A stretch of 64,000 bases of DNA from Plectrocnemia conspersa (lineage: Eukaryota; Arthropoda; Insecta; Trichoptera; Polycentropodidae). Both the position numbers and the translations under genes were made by a program. The DNA lies in the NCBI GenBank assembly GCA_009617715.1, contig VTFK01000118.1, forward strand, positions 1 to 64,000, given 5' to 3'. Of the stretch, positions 22,648 through 34,492 are shown in pieces (position 1 is the first letter of the stretch; each line of letters begins with the position of its first letter). The notes beneath the pieces are model-generated. The model searched no databases, was not told the DNA's origin, and worked only from the letters and a program-made list of their open reading frames with translations.

Positions 22648-24060
22648 ATTATTTACACTTTTTTTTTATCTATTTTAATATTTTTTGATACGTTTTTTTA
22701 GCTTATCCGAAAGCCTTTCAGGTGGATCGACAGCATAGGCACAGAAAGATGTGGTGAAATGTCTTCAGAATCGATAGATTCCACTAAATTCTGCATCCCT
22801 TTAGCCTTACTCAAAAGAAAATCTTTGAATTTAATTTTACTGTTACGATTCAAATTTTGATAGACACTGAATGAAAAAACAAACATTTTTTTTTGTTTAT
22901 TCAATTGTTTTTCGAAATATTATTTATAACACCTCATATACTTATTACAATTCAGTATAGGTACATTGAGGCTTATATATTGTGAGGCTGGTCGTTCTGT
23001 GTTTACGTTCCGTGTCTATCATCTGGCTGTTATGAAAGGTAGATATCATTCTGAAATCTCTTTTCTTATTTGTTTTCCAAATTTTCCGGATTGTGCCACA
23101 AAGTTCTGTTTTCCGTGAAAATAAATAAGTAAAACGCTATTTTAAAAATTGTCAGCATAAACATGGTGCCACTTGTCCAGATAGGGGCTTAGTTCTTTAA
23201 TCGCCGTGTTTACTAATCTTCATTGCAAAGAGCAATTTTCGCAATATGTTTCGGTCGATAGTTCAGAAAAGACAAAATATTCTGCATTCCTTCGATTATA
23301 AAATACATTTTTTTCTGTGTGGTATTCCCGAATTCGGAGTGCATCAAAATACACTAATAGATGCATTTTAAAAAGATGTGTCTCAATATATTTATGCGAA
23401 AAATAAGGAAGCTACATATAAAATATCTTAATTGGTTTACAAAAATATGGAATTTACTAAAAAACATAATTGTTTGTCATTATTCTGTGAAATCGCCCGG
23501 CCACCAAGCAAAGTTCGACAAAAAAAACTCCGGGCGGTAAGCTGTTATTATCACAATTTATTGAAAAATTGTTTTTTTTTTAAAAATGTAACTAATCTGA
23601 AAGATTATCTTAACTACATTTCATTTGATAAATAGCTTAAATTATATTTCTTTTGATTAATTTGATTAGTACTAAAAATAATGTGCCATAGTAAGTAAAA
23701 AGTACTTTGGTTGGTATTTCCTGGATGAGCAAATGGCTAGTGATTCATTTGCGCAGTCAATTATCACTCATACCAGATTTTGCTTTGCAAATCCTAGAAA
23801 ACATTAGTTATTGTCCGAATTACAAAAATACCAAAGGCGTGCTTTCGATTCGGATCTATTTCTAAATCGTCGAGGATTATCTCCACTCTATTCTGGCGAC
23901 GTGGATAAATCTCTCGAATTCTTTCAAGCTACACAAAAACACATTGTCTTTCGTTAAATTAAACAAATAAATATGTAGCGCTTAAGCGTCGCCTCGGAAT
24001 CGATTCAATAAATCCGACTAGGAATCTTAATTGGTGTCTCCTTAGGAATTACATAAATAT
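22648..24060. other. Mixed-composition spacer, no gene recognised
   Basis: Short frames at 22698-22904 (minus) and 23432-23635 (plus) have fairly ordinary residue composition, and 22980-23340 is more complex than background. I cannot match any to a family. A decayed unidentified repeat is possible. Confidence 0.35.
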
Positions 24061-24062
24061 AA

Positions 24063-24182
24063 ACGAAAGAGGGGGTGGGTGGGTGGATGGGACTCTTTGG
24101 AACAACAACACACAAATCAGGGGAAAACACGAAAGTGATTTTAATTGAAACACGCGAATCTTTTGTGTCTGTCTGTCTGTCT
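24063..24182. repeat. Simple repeats: GGTG-rich run and (TGTC)n
   Basis: A G/T run of GGGTGGGT type at about 24070-24090 and a TGTC tetranucleotide run at about 24165-24182. Confidence 0.7.
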
Positions 24183-25660
24183 CCATTTAGACTTTCTTTT
24201 TCCTTTGGGTAATTTAAATTCTTGACGCTTCGTATCTGTTCTATGATAAAACTGACCCGTGTCGCCCGAGTGGGAATTAATAGTTCAACACTAGATAAAA
24301 TCGTGTTCTTTATTACAGACCACCGTGAATGTTACGCAAGCCGATTTATGACAATGTTTCATATATTTAAATCGTGTTTATTAAGTACCGATTTACTATA
24401 ACGTTTATCTACGGTCGAAAATCAATTACCTTGATTATAAATTTAACCAAACCGCTAGATGCAGTTCCAATGCAAATAATAATCAGGGGTGAAAATAAGA
24501 CAAAATTCTATGGTTTTAAAATAAAAATAATAAAAAAATATTTATTTTTTTATTCATGAGCGTTATCGCGAAGCTGTTTTTTTTTAAAATGAATTGCTTT
24601 AAAGTGACTTGTTTACCCGCTTTAAAAGACATGATGCTTCTTTTTAAAAATAGTATATTTTCAATAATTATTAAAATGCAAATGTTTATAAAAAAAAAAA
24701 ATGTGCGCTTTTAACGCTCTTTAAATATTTTTAAAATGCGAAAACATCAACAATTATTGTTTTAACTAAAGTAAGACATTAGAAAATGTCGTCAACTAAC
24801 CAACAAAAAAAGTATTAGCTTGTCGCTTTTTACGGACAGAGCTTTTAAATTTTAAGACTTTGCTATTTAAAGCTTTTGAATGTGAATTACGTCGTTTTAA
24901 AATTAAATTTTATTTTGAGGAGCAAAATTTTAAGTAACAATATTCCCCGAATGGTGACAGTGGTTTACTTGGGTTAAAAAAATTCAATTGCTGCTAATCG
25001 GTCACAAGGTTAGTGAATATTTTTTGTAAATAAGTATATTTGTATTTATTAAAAATACAGGCCTCATTAAACTTTAAACATCGTAGCTATTTCGGAAAGC
25101 TTATATTTATTTTACTTAGAAGACCTTAAATCAAAGTTAATTAAAATTTATTTTTTGTGTATATAGTATATGAGTATATTAATATTCTTTATTTTTAAAA
25201 AATCAGATACTTTAAAATTCACCTTATTTTTTACGACCTATATTTAAATTAATTAATTTTTTATTTAATGTATCGATTTTAATTATTATTATAATAACTT
25301 CAATTGATATACATAGACTTTTATGTTTTTTTTTCAAATTTACTAATGAATACTGATGTTAGTTAAAAAGTAAGTGAAATTGCGCTAGGTTGCTATTTAG
25401 TGCGATTTTAATTGTTTACAACATATTAAAAATTATCCTTCAAAGGGAAAAAACAGTGTAAAAGTAAAAAATTCTGCTCTGTAATTTTACAAATACGCTT
25501 GCTTTTATGTAAATGATACTGTTGCAAAGAAAGTCGTCAACCACTTTTTATCTATACATATGTGTTCATTAATATATATCAAAGGAAATTATTCAGAAAA
25601 ATAATACATATTTTAGGCCTGAATATTTTTTTTATCTAAATACATCAAAAGCACCAAAAG
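24183..25660. other. AT-rich spacer
   Basis: No supported feature. The bases from about 24570 to 25600 are particularly rich in A and T runs. Confidence 0.45.
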
Positions 25661-25852
25661 CAAAAGCAAAAAATATCAAATATAAAGTATATACCCATAA
25701 ATAAATTACATGTATAAGCTTAAAATTACATTTATTTTTATATAATAAAGTTAACCAAAAGCAAAAAATATCAAATATAAAGTATATACACATAAATAAT
25801 TATTATATGTATAAAGTTAAAATTACATTTATTTTTATATAATAAGGTTAAC
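25661..25852. repeat. Two-copy tandem duplication, period 95
   Basis: CAAAAGCAAAAAATATC starts copies at 25661 and 25756. Both contain AAAGTATATAC, ATAAATAA and AAAATTACATTTATTTTTAT and end near GTTAAC. High identity suggests a recent duplication. Confidence 0.82.
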
Positions 25853-26039
25853 TAACCAAATAACTAGTATTGTATTTACATTTTTAATTTTTTTAAATTT
25901 ACTTTTTTAAAATTTTTTAATATTTAATAATTTAAAAAAATCTTGCACATACATAAATATATCTATAATATTATACTTTATTATTTTTTATTTATCTTTT
26001 ATTAGATTATTATATTATATTATAATTGCGATAGATAAT

Positions 26040-26470
26040 AAATGGCAAGAATCTCCGAGCGGTGGTGGAAAAGCTAGCGCAGGGATGATGTCCGTAGAAA
26101 GTTTTGTTGGTGACAATAGAGCCAGTTCCTCTTGCTGCGATGATCGTGTTCGGTAGTCTCGGGTCATCTACCAGGCGGGGTAAATCTGTTAGTCTTTTTG
26201 AGTATCTGCCGGAGTCTGTGAGTGACTGTTGTGACTGTCTTCTTCTCATCAGAGTCCAGGCTTAAGTATCCAGGGCTGCAAAGCTTTCTGGCCAATTACA
26301 ATCATGTTGCAATCATCCAGCTAATATATGTACTTATTTCTTAGAACAGCGAAATAGGTGTACGCCTTTAGAAAGCAACATTCGCTTGATGGGCATTGTC
26401 CACAGTCGTATTCTGCATCTGAAATCTTGTGGATCCGGTGATTTATTATATCCGTGACCGATTCACAACA
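26040..26470. other. GC-rich island of uncertain nature
   Basis: Distinct rise in G+C. A 79-codon minus-strand frame (26010-26249) and broken minus-strand frames up to 26470 exist; one contains HKISDAEYDCG, faintly like the zinc-knuckle tail of LINE ORF2 proteins, but that is too weak to claim. TGATTTAT lies at 26439-26446. Either a decayed repeat or a regulatory island. Confidence 0.3.
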
Positions 26471-26713
26471 AAGAAATATTCTTTCAATGACGGAGAATAT
26501 TTACAGTAAGAATACTTGCGTGTTATTTATTCTGGTCGTACGAGGGCTTTTGTGTGGTCCATCCGCTATTGTCTTGTTTCCTTGTTGATGGATGATCATT
26601 TTGGTCACAGTAAATTTATACAAGTTTTGAGAAAAATACCATTTTAAACGTGTAGTCACCACATAGCAATTTTTTAATAGAATTTTAAAACAAAAAAAAA
26701 TACAGAAATCAGA

Positions 26714-26761
26714 ATGCCTAATAATGTGATACATAAGCCCACGTATCATATTATTAGGCAT
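26714..26761. repeat. Hairpin with 19-bp arms
   Basis: ATGCCTAATAATGTGATAC faces GTATCATATTATTAGGCAT around a 10-base loop, with one mismatch (a possible G-T pair in RNA). A partial third copy, TGTGATACATGAGC, follows at about 26770, suggesting a small repeat family rather than an isolated palindrome. Confidence 0.72.
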
Positions 26762-26973
26762 ATATAATATTGTGATACATGAGCTTCTTTTAATCAATAC
26801 AAAAATAATACATTCAGCACAATATTTAAAATAGCAATTAAAAGATATATGTTTTTTCACAAATATACGTTTTATAACATAAAAAATGTTTTATCGTTTA
26901 TAATTATTCTCGTATGAACAGTGAAAATATTTCTATAGGACTTTCAATGTGTTATATTTAACTCCATATTAAT

Positions 26974-27272
26974 CAAGGTGATTGGATTATTGCGCAAACG
27001 CACAATAAGGTGATCGGATTATTGCGCAAACGCACAGCGAAACTTCTGAATATAGATGACTGTTTGCTTGTCAGATATATAATATTTAGCTTTCAATTCC
27101 AACAGCATAATATTTTTATGTATTTTCAAGTAATATAAATTACTAATATAATTGTAAAATATTTTTAAAACATATATTTACGTGTTCTTAAATATTCATA
27201 CATGTGTTAGAGAATTATCTATGATCAGAATTTTTTTTCTCTGAAATTTTCGTTTACGCAATAATCACCGAG
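26974..27272. mobile_element. Probable small TIR element with duplicated left end
   Basis: The left side has two 32-bp copies (26975-27006, 27007-27036) of AAGGTGATYGGATTATTGCG CAAACGCAC. The right side has CGTTTACGCAATAATCACCG at 27251-27270, the inverse of the same word with a 4-base gap. About 300 bp, non-coding. CA..TG-like tips would suit hAT, but no target duplication was established. Confidence 0.5.
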
Positions 27273-29249
27273 TCATTAATTACACAAAACAACATTTTCC
27301 ATTTATTTATTTAAAAAAATGCAAACATTTGTAAGCTATTTTTAATTATACATACCAATAGAAACAATTTAATTTTTACAATATCCGATAAAAAATTAAA
27401 GTTATTGCTTCCTATTTGAAAAACTCATTGATTTTTATATGCCTTATTTCTTACAAAAAAAAATGTGGCAATTTTGATTTACCTATGGAAAAGTTAAGTG
27501 CTACTTAAATGAATAATGATAATAAAGCGGATTTCGCTTCGCATATTTCAACTCTACGCTTACTGCATCAATTTATTTTTAATTTACGGGTAAGTAAGTA
27601 TTGTAAATTATAGTCCGATTACTTAGGTTTTTTTTCTCTTGAAAGCATTGAACCACGGTACATCAGATGTGAAGCACTGGCTTCTTAACACACATATGAC
27701 TATATACACAAAATTAAACCAATACAATTGGTGATACTGGAATAAATAAATATAAAATTTATTTTTAATTTAAATTACTTTTAACTAATAATGTTAGAAA
27801 AACATTACTAAATTGTATGTTTTCAAGTAATTATGTTTTTTTTTAAATTGGTATTCAAATAACACTTCTGCAATCATATTTTTATGCATATTTTTTTATA
27901 CCATACTCTTTTTTTCCTTGCCCTGAACTACAATAGATTGACGTTTTGTATTGTCATTTGATGTAACTGTAAACTGGTGTTCTGGTTTATAAACTTACAT
28001 AAGTATCATCGCGGAAGATGAGTCAAACAATGAAGTCGGACATAGAGTTACAACATTATGCCTGAAGCCGGCTATGTGCATATCCTTAACTGGCGTGTTA
28101 CATTTATCGTTTTTCACGATGACAGCACGTTACTCTCCTATTGTCACCGCTTTACACACTCTTGCTTACGCGACATCTATAGTGTGGTTACAAAATTATT
28201 TTTTCAATATTATAAAAAAAATAATGATATATGATTGTATATGACCTTTGGAATGATTAATAAACAACACACATAACACGTCGCTGATTATTCGATATAA
28301 ATATAATTAAAGGCAATAAAAGTCTAACGCGGCCAATTTTAACACACATGTGATGAATTATTATAACGGGTAAAAGTTACAAATCATCGATTTGATCGCG
28401 TATAAATTATACACGTTTACAAATTTATTATACGTTGTGGAAGCGAAAGTTGTCGCTATTAACTTAATACATACATCCTGATTTATCAGGTGTATAATTT
28501 ATTTTATAATGAGATCGCAAATCTACGCATGAAAAAGCGATAAATGTATATTATAACTCGTTCCAAAATTTTGAGGGGGTCATTACTAAAATAATTGCTA
28601 ATTCGATATTCAATTTATTAGTATTGCGATAATAAAATTAAAATATTGTTTTAGGCCTGCGGGCAAATTAAAAATAAATATGGAATTCATATAAGCTTGT
28701 TAATAATTTTGTAAAATCGAACTGTGTTCATTTTATAAGTAGATGCATGAAGATAATAACTTAATTAACATGTTGAATTATACAATTTATGACTTGATAG
28801 ATAAGGCACTATTGAATTCAGTTATTTTTACTCGATTTATTAAGTCAAAAGTTCGATGTAAACGCAGTAATGTCAAATGAGTCTTAGAATTTAAATAAAT
28901 GGCTGGCCTGTTGACCCAGAGGGCGGTTCTAAAAAGCTGGACCTATCGAATTTTACAGTTACCGGCTTTCCAATGCCTTTTACAGCAAACGATCTTAATA
29001 TATTTATTTTTTGATGTATGCAAAATTTTAATATCAGTGTCTTAAAGTGCAACTAAGCAAATTTTAAAAGCATCGTTTAATGCAATCCTCATTGAGATCG
29101 TTCAAATGGTGTAAAATTAAATAATAAGAGTAGATACATAGCAGTCAGTAAAATTTATTTCCATGTGAAATGCTTAAGTGAATTAAATTTAAAATTTAAA
29201 GTATAGCATTATGTATGAATGTAAATAAGTCAATTACACAAATCTACAA
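27273..29249. other. AT-rich spacer with a mixed patch at 28.0-28.2 kb
   Basis: No gene seen. About 28000-28210 has higher G+C. CCTGATTTATCAGG at about 28488-28501 is a palindrome containing TGATTTAT. Confidence 0.4.
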
Positions 29250-29645
29250 ATAACTTTCCGACCACGGTGCCTCACGTCGCGAAATAAATAAGCGTTAGTT
29301 TGTAAGTTATTCATTGAGCGCACTGAAAGCGGAGCATTCAGAGATCAGAGCGTCATTAATCGTGGTACGGTGACAGCCGTAAGATTCTCCACGCCTGAAA
29401 GGTGAGCGCTAGACAAAGATAATAATAATATGCCAGAGAGACTTTTGTCCCGCTCCGCCTGCCGAGAGCATTTTTCATCCTGTCGCGGAGGACAGAGGTG
29501 CGCAACCCTCCTCCTGCTCTTCCCGTATAATAATTTATAGACCATGTCTTGGTGGGCAACTTTCGCGTGGCGAGCCAATAGATGGCTCTGGACGACGCAC
29601 AGTGGGATTGAATCAATTTCTTAGTGGAAAAAAATAGAGCATACC
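29250..29645. promoter_or_regulatory. GC-rich island
   Basis: Sharp G+C rise. The open frames on the minus strand (29345-29649) overlap in two phases and neither shows a domain, so composition rather than coding explains them. Candidate regulatory element or non-coding exon. Confidence 0.33.
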
Positions 29646-29703
29646 ACATTTAAGGATTGTAATAATACTGGGATTTTATTATGGTATTACCGAGAGAAAA
29701 ACA

Positions 29704-29721
29704 GTCAATACCGGTATTGAC
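29704..29721. repeat. Perfect 18-bp palindrome
   Basis: GTCAATACCGGTATTGAC. Its 12-bp core AATACCGGTATT recurs near 38790. Could be a dimeric binding site; ACCGGT resembles the Grainyhead core, but this is speculative. Confidence 0.6.
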
Positions 29722-31599
29722 ATTATTATCATAATTAATTTCTAATAAAATAATAATAATATGTTTCACCGTGTTTATTGATTAGCAAAACAAAATAGTT
29801 CGATTACCCCGGCAATTTTTGTTTTGATATAATAAATATTTTAATGTTACCGACGTTTACATCTAGCACGGGTAATTATGTTTTGTAAAAATTTGTGACT
29901 TTTTTTTTTGATTTTTACTAAATTACAATTAAAAAACAACTATACCTAATTGTCATGCTTAGTATCTTTAAACGTTGTTTAGTCAGCTTATATGATAGAT
30001 GGCAAAGTCAAACTAAATTCTTTATAGCAAAATTCATGCTGTAATATATTGTCAAATGTTAATATCTAATCTTCCTTGCATTCAGGTACTTCTAAAAATA
30101 CTTTATACGCTTATTTTTGTTGTGTTATCTACGAGTACCAATAAAAATCAATAAGATGACTGAGTGCAAAAACCTTTTTGTTTCATTTATATTTTTTTAC
30201 TTTCATTCATTCATTCCATTGTCAAAAAAAAATATTTTTTAAATATTAGAACAATAAGTCTAGGAAAAGATCATTTTTGACAAAATATCGTCTTTCATCG
30301 ACTGCTTATGGATGCCAATTTTTTCCAATAAAATATATTCCTACATCACTCATCATGTTTTGTCAGTTACGATCATCCGAAAAAATTGACTTTGTTAATC
30401 TGTTTGTTCAAAATACGACATATTTTTTTCTAAAAAAAATTCTATTGATGATTGTGATATTTATGTAATTTATTTATATATTCTCAGTTCAATTTATGCA
30501 CATTAAATATTTATTTTAGAATATCTCAATAATATTTATTTTTTTGCATTTCTACTTATGTTAAATGTTACATTGACTAAATTTTAGTTATAAATGCTTA
30601 GGTATATATTAACCTTAACTACATTGCGTATTTGTTATTTTACCCGTTACATTTTGTATTCAAAGTATAAGAGAGGATTAGTAATTTTGGTAATTTTATC
30701 ATCATCAGATTTAAGCGAAATCATAGATTACTTAATACATAAATTGAATTACAAAACCCGTAGAATATGTATGGTTTATGATTTTACTTTAACCTTAACA
30801 TTTTGAAATATAATTAAAATCCAATCAATAATTTCGTTCATGATCTCCATCTTAAAAAAACTAACTTATGTTCAGTTATGGAGTTATTGACTTTTCACTT
30901 GTGAGTTGTAAATTTACTGTGAAAAAATGTATGTGTACAAAGAAATATTTTTGTGCAAAACAATACGTAGTGTAAAGTTTCAGCCCCCTGTACAGTTCGT
31001 CATACATTAAAGGTCCGCTAATGACAATTACGAACAAAGAAAAAGATAAATCAACATGTTTTAAAAGTTGGGCCACACCCACGACGGAAGAGAAATCTCA
31101 ATAATTGCGCTAGTAACTGAAAATATTTCCCATTCCCAACGCTCATTCCTAAAAAAAATAATTTATGTTATTTCACTTAATAATAAACACTCGAATCCGC
31201 GTGAAATTCCAGATGGAGTTCTTTAGGGAAGTTTGTTCGGGCCGTTCCTCTTTATATTGTATACGAACGCTGGCGATACAGCTTTTTTAACTAAGGCTTA
31301 CGGTCTTAAACCAATTGCGAATAAATTACAATTTTTTATTTAAATCTTACATAAATATTTTGAGAGTTGAACTTCTTGTTATCTGGCACATATATTGTAT
31401 TCTAACTTGTATATGGTAAATTACACTAGATTCAATAAAATTATTCTATACTGTTTAGAATGCTCTTCTTGTTAATTTTGAATAACAAAGACTAATTAAG
31501 TATGACAACTAATTAATAATATTTATAAAAAAAATACTAAATAAAACAATATCCATCTCAATTGAAATTACAGGAAGACCATTGTTATCTTGTGGGCAG
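29722..31599. other. AT-rich spacer
   Basis: No supported feature; short frames are within the range expected by chance. Confidence 0.45.
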
Positions 31600-31990
31600 A
31601 TTATTTTCTACAGGGAAGTTTCCGATCCACCCCGGAAAACCACCACCAAACTCCATTGTCGGGGCGGATGATGGATGCATGACGACACGTCTCGCATAGC
31701 CGCCCAGACGAACGGACACTGACGGATGGCGTTCGCAGGTAAGGCGTCACTAATCAATCGCCATTTCCCAACTACGCTCTCCCGGAACAAAGCTCGGCAG
31801 CGGCGTCGCATTATTCAAGCGGCGACGCGGCGAGTGACTCGGAAAACGATTTCCATACATCACCACCAGCGCCGGCGTCGTTATCCTCCGACATTACTAT
31901 TCGCCCTCGTCCAGACCGATGCCCGCTTGTTTTTCAACCCTTCCCCTCACTAAAAGAATCGTCCAAAATACATTTGTCACTTCAACAATC
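31600..31990. promoter_or_regulatory. GC-rich island, possible short exon
   Basis: A strong CpG-rich island. ATGGCGTTCGCAG is followed directly by GTAAGG at about 31739, a good splice-donor match, which would give a coding start of only four residues. The longer 75-codon frame (31726-31953) reads through that donor and is arginine-rich without a domain. A regulatory island or 5' exon are both possible. Confidence 0.3.
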
Positions 31991-32600
31991 GCTTTCGGGT
32001 GTCGTACAGTGTGCTTGAAACATTACACAAGATCGCATCTGTGCGAATTTATACAGCATGTCAATATCTAACGACAAACTATTTTTTTTATACTATTTGT
32101 TTGCAATTCATTAGCATATTAATTAATTTTCGTGTTTTGAGGCCAAAGGGGTGTGACGTTGCATATTATATATACACTGAAAAAGCTGGTAAAGTTTATT
32201 TTATAAACGCCGCTATCAAGCGATGGATTAAAAATACTAGGTTTTAAAGGTCGGAGATTCTTTGATGGCGTGTTAAGTTGTATAATTGTCAGCTGCAATT
32301 TTTCGTAGTTGATGGGATCTGTCATGATGTGTTTTCGTGATGATGCTGAATGATCATCTGACTTGTCCCGTGTCCATGCAGTGTCACCTCTGCTACTGTG
32401 GCTCCGATGCGTATTTCCTTCTGTGAGCAAATATTTTATATTGCTGGCTCAGGAGAGCTAAAGCTAATCGCATATATGGATGTTTACGGAGAAATTCCAT
32501 CGCTTCTTGGACACACCTATGAAATGTATTTACTTCTTAATCTAGCTATGATAACTACTCCGCCGAATGTTAATCGAAGGGTGAAACAATAATAGTATTA
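31991..32600. other. Mixed-composition stretch, unrecognised frames on both strands
   Basis: Frames of 82 (31999-32247, +), 103 (32119-32430, -) and 64 codons (32398-32592, +) have fairly normal composition but no domain I know, and they conflict in strand. I cannot call any as a gene. Confidence 0.3.
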
Positions 32601-32608
32601 TGCGGCAA

Positions 32609-32760
32609 CGTCACAAATGAGCGTGGACAAATAAGCGTGCGTCAAAAGAGCGCTTCTTTATAAGCGCTGCGTCATAAGAGCGTTGACCAAAGTAGCGTAC
32701 TTCAAATGCGCAGACAGTCATAAGAGCGCTTTTCAAAAAAGAGCGCGTCATAAGAGCGCA
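32609..32760. repeat. Degenerate tandem array, 15-16-bp unit, about ten copies
   Basis: Units are variations on CGTCATAAGAGCGC: CGTCACAAATGAGCG, CGTCAAAAGAGCGC, CGTCATAAGAGCG, AGTCATAAGAGCGC and CGTCATAAGAGCGC among them. The array stops abruptly at 32760. It resembles the sub-repeats found in arms of foldback-type elements, but no inverted partner was found. Confidence 0.72.
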
Positions 32761-33639
32761 TAAATACTTGGAGAAAATCAAGTAATGAATATTTTAGGAA
32801 TTAGGTATAAAAAATATTATATAAGTGAATTGTGAGAAATTTACAAAGAATATAAATTCACGAGTTATAGGCGGTAAAATTAGTATTTTATGTGCCACAG
32901 CGTAATGACTATTAAAATGATTAGTCAATGAAAACATTGTTATTTATTAATACGAAAGTATGGCTCCCCATCCCCATAAATACGATATACATATATTTTT
33001 ATTAAAATGAAATGCTGATTTTGAATTTATCATTACATTTGTTCTGTAATGTTTCATTAAATTGGCAAATATTTATCGACTCGACTTGCAATAAATGTGT
33101 ACAGTTATATGGCAGGTATATGGCAGACCTTTTTTTCATTTATTTTAGACAACTGCACTTATTTTAAATACATATTAAAGAGAAATTTTGGAAAATTCTA
33201 ACCAAATTATTAACCAAATATCAACAAAGGCAGGAGTGTGTAAAAAAACAATTTATTGAATTATTCAAGTATATAAATAAAATAACTTTAAATTTTCAGA
33301 GATGTATAAATTATTTTATCGGGATTTTGGGACAATAACGTCAGAAATATGGAAAAATGTGTTGAGCATGTTAAGGATAAGGTTGAAATTTAAATGGGGG
33401 AAGTAGATAATGTGATAGAATTAAATATTCAGTCATTTTTATTAATGTAAACTAGAATTGATTCCTCAAATCGATTTTATTTGCTCTTTTTCAATAAGTT
33501 ATTTTATATTTAGTATTTAAAATATGATTTATTTATAATCCTTGCCTTTAGTATTAGTTTTTACGTGTTTTCTAATTGTATATGTTTTTAAAATTAATGA
33601 AGTGTTTTATTTATTTAAAAAAATCGTTTATTTGTTCTG
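32761..33639. other. AT-rich spacer
   Basis: No supported feature. Confidence 0.45.
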
Positions 33640-33890
33640 ATTCAGCCCTGTACTCAGCGATCACGTGAACCCCGCGTGCATTTGTTATTGTCGCTGACTG
33701 TTGAAAAAATATAGGCTATACGTGCATCACCACCTGCGGCAACTCCACCGCAGTTGGGAGAAACGTCTCGCTATTAATCGTCCATCGTCGCATGTAAATA
33801 TTAACTAATAAAAAGTCTACTTAGATTCACACTCATTGGCCGCGAGGTCAACAACCCCTAGGGTCGACGGAAGAACGTCATTTGAAAAAT
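33640..33890. promoter_or_regulatory. GC-rich island with E-box
   Basis: Contains CACGTG (about 33664), TTGTTATTGTC with Sox-like cores and CpG-rich words. No coding frame. Candidate regulatory element. Confidence 0.35.
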
Positions 33891-34379
33891 ACGTAATTTT
33901 GGCACATATAAATTAGATTTAAATACTATTTTTCATATAAATAAACTTGAAATCATCGACATTATACTTTTCGAAGGTCAACATTATTACAAAGGTGACA
34001 TTCGAGTCACTCTCATTAAAATACATCGAACGAGAGATAGATATTTTAAAAATAAACAAACAACTTGCATTAAAATAATTCGAATTAGAAATATTTTAAA
34101 ACTAGACAAATTGTCAACCTTCGATAAAAAATATTTTTTTTGTAATCTGAGATGCACGACATTTTAATCGTTATGGTTTATATGAACATAACACGAAGCA
34201 TAACCTTGAACCTCATCTCGAAATATTTAAAAAAAAATCAGTAGCTACGCGTCAACGATCGCGTAAACTGTTTCGTTACATTTTTGTCGAATAAGTGTTT
34301 TCGTTTATAATAATAGCCCTTCCGATGTTTTTAATTATTAAGTGATAGTGTAATTTAGTGTATGTGCTAGAATTAAGCA
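33891..34379. other. AT-rich spacer
   Basis: No supported feature; it leads into the CpG-dense segment that follows. Confidence 0.4.
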
Positions 34380-34492
34380 GTGTATAATTGAAATAAGTGT
34401 TTAGTTGCAGCGGCGCGGCGCGGCGCGGCGTGGCGTCCTTACAGACGCCGCGCTGATGCGCCCCGCCCCCGCTACCCGTCACGTCAAGGTAA
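34380..34492 (+). promoter_or_regulatory. CpG-dense segment, candidate promoter/first exon
   Basis: GCGGC units repeat in GGCGCGGCGCGGCGCGGCG. After an ATG at about 34455, eleven codons (MRPAPATRHVK) run to CAAG followed by GTAATG, a plausible splice donor. The surrounding kilobase is AT-rich, so this is the densest CpG segment in the window. It may be a first exon with 5' UTR on the plus strand; a plain (GGCGC)n simple repeat inside a regulatory island is the alternative. No acceptor exon can be identified. Confidence 0.28.

Noticed and set aside
26010..26470. LINE ORF2 C-terminal zinc-knuckle tail
   Set aside because: Only a weak HKISDAEYDCG-like hit in one frame; insufficient to call a retrotransposon.
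26501..26860. 119-codon minus-strand frame
   Set aside because: It runs through a hairpin repeat and AT-rich sequence, its composition is rich in I, F, K and C as random AT-rich DNA gives, and it has no family match.
28075..28110. Similarity of GCATATCCTTA segments at 17.0 and 28.1 kb
   Set aside because: An 11-base match is expected by chance in a window of this size and flanks do not align.
32119..32430. 103-codon minus-strand frame
   Set aside because: Plus-strand frames overlap it with equal plausibility and none has a recognisable domain.
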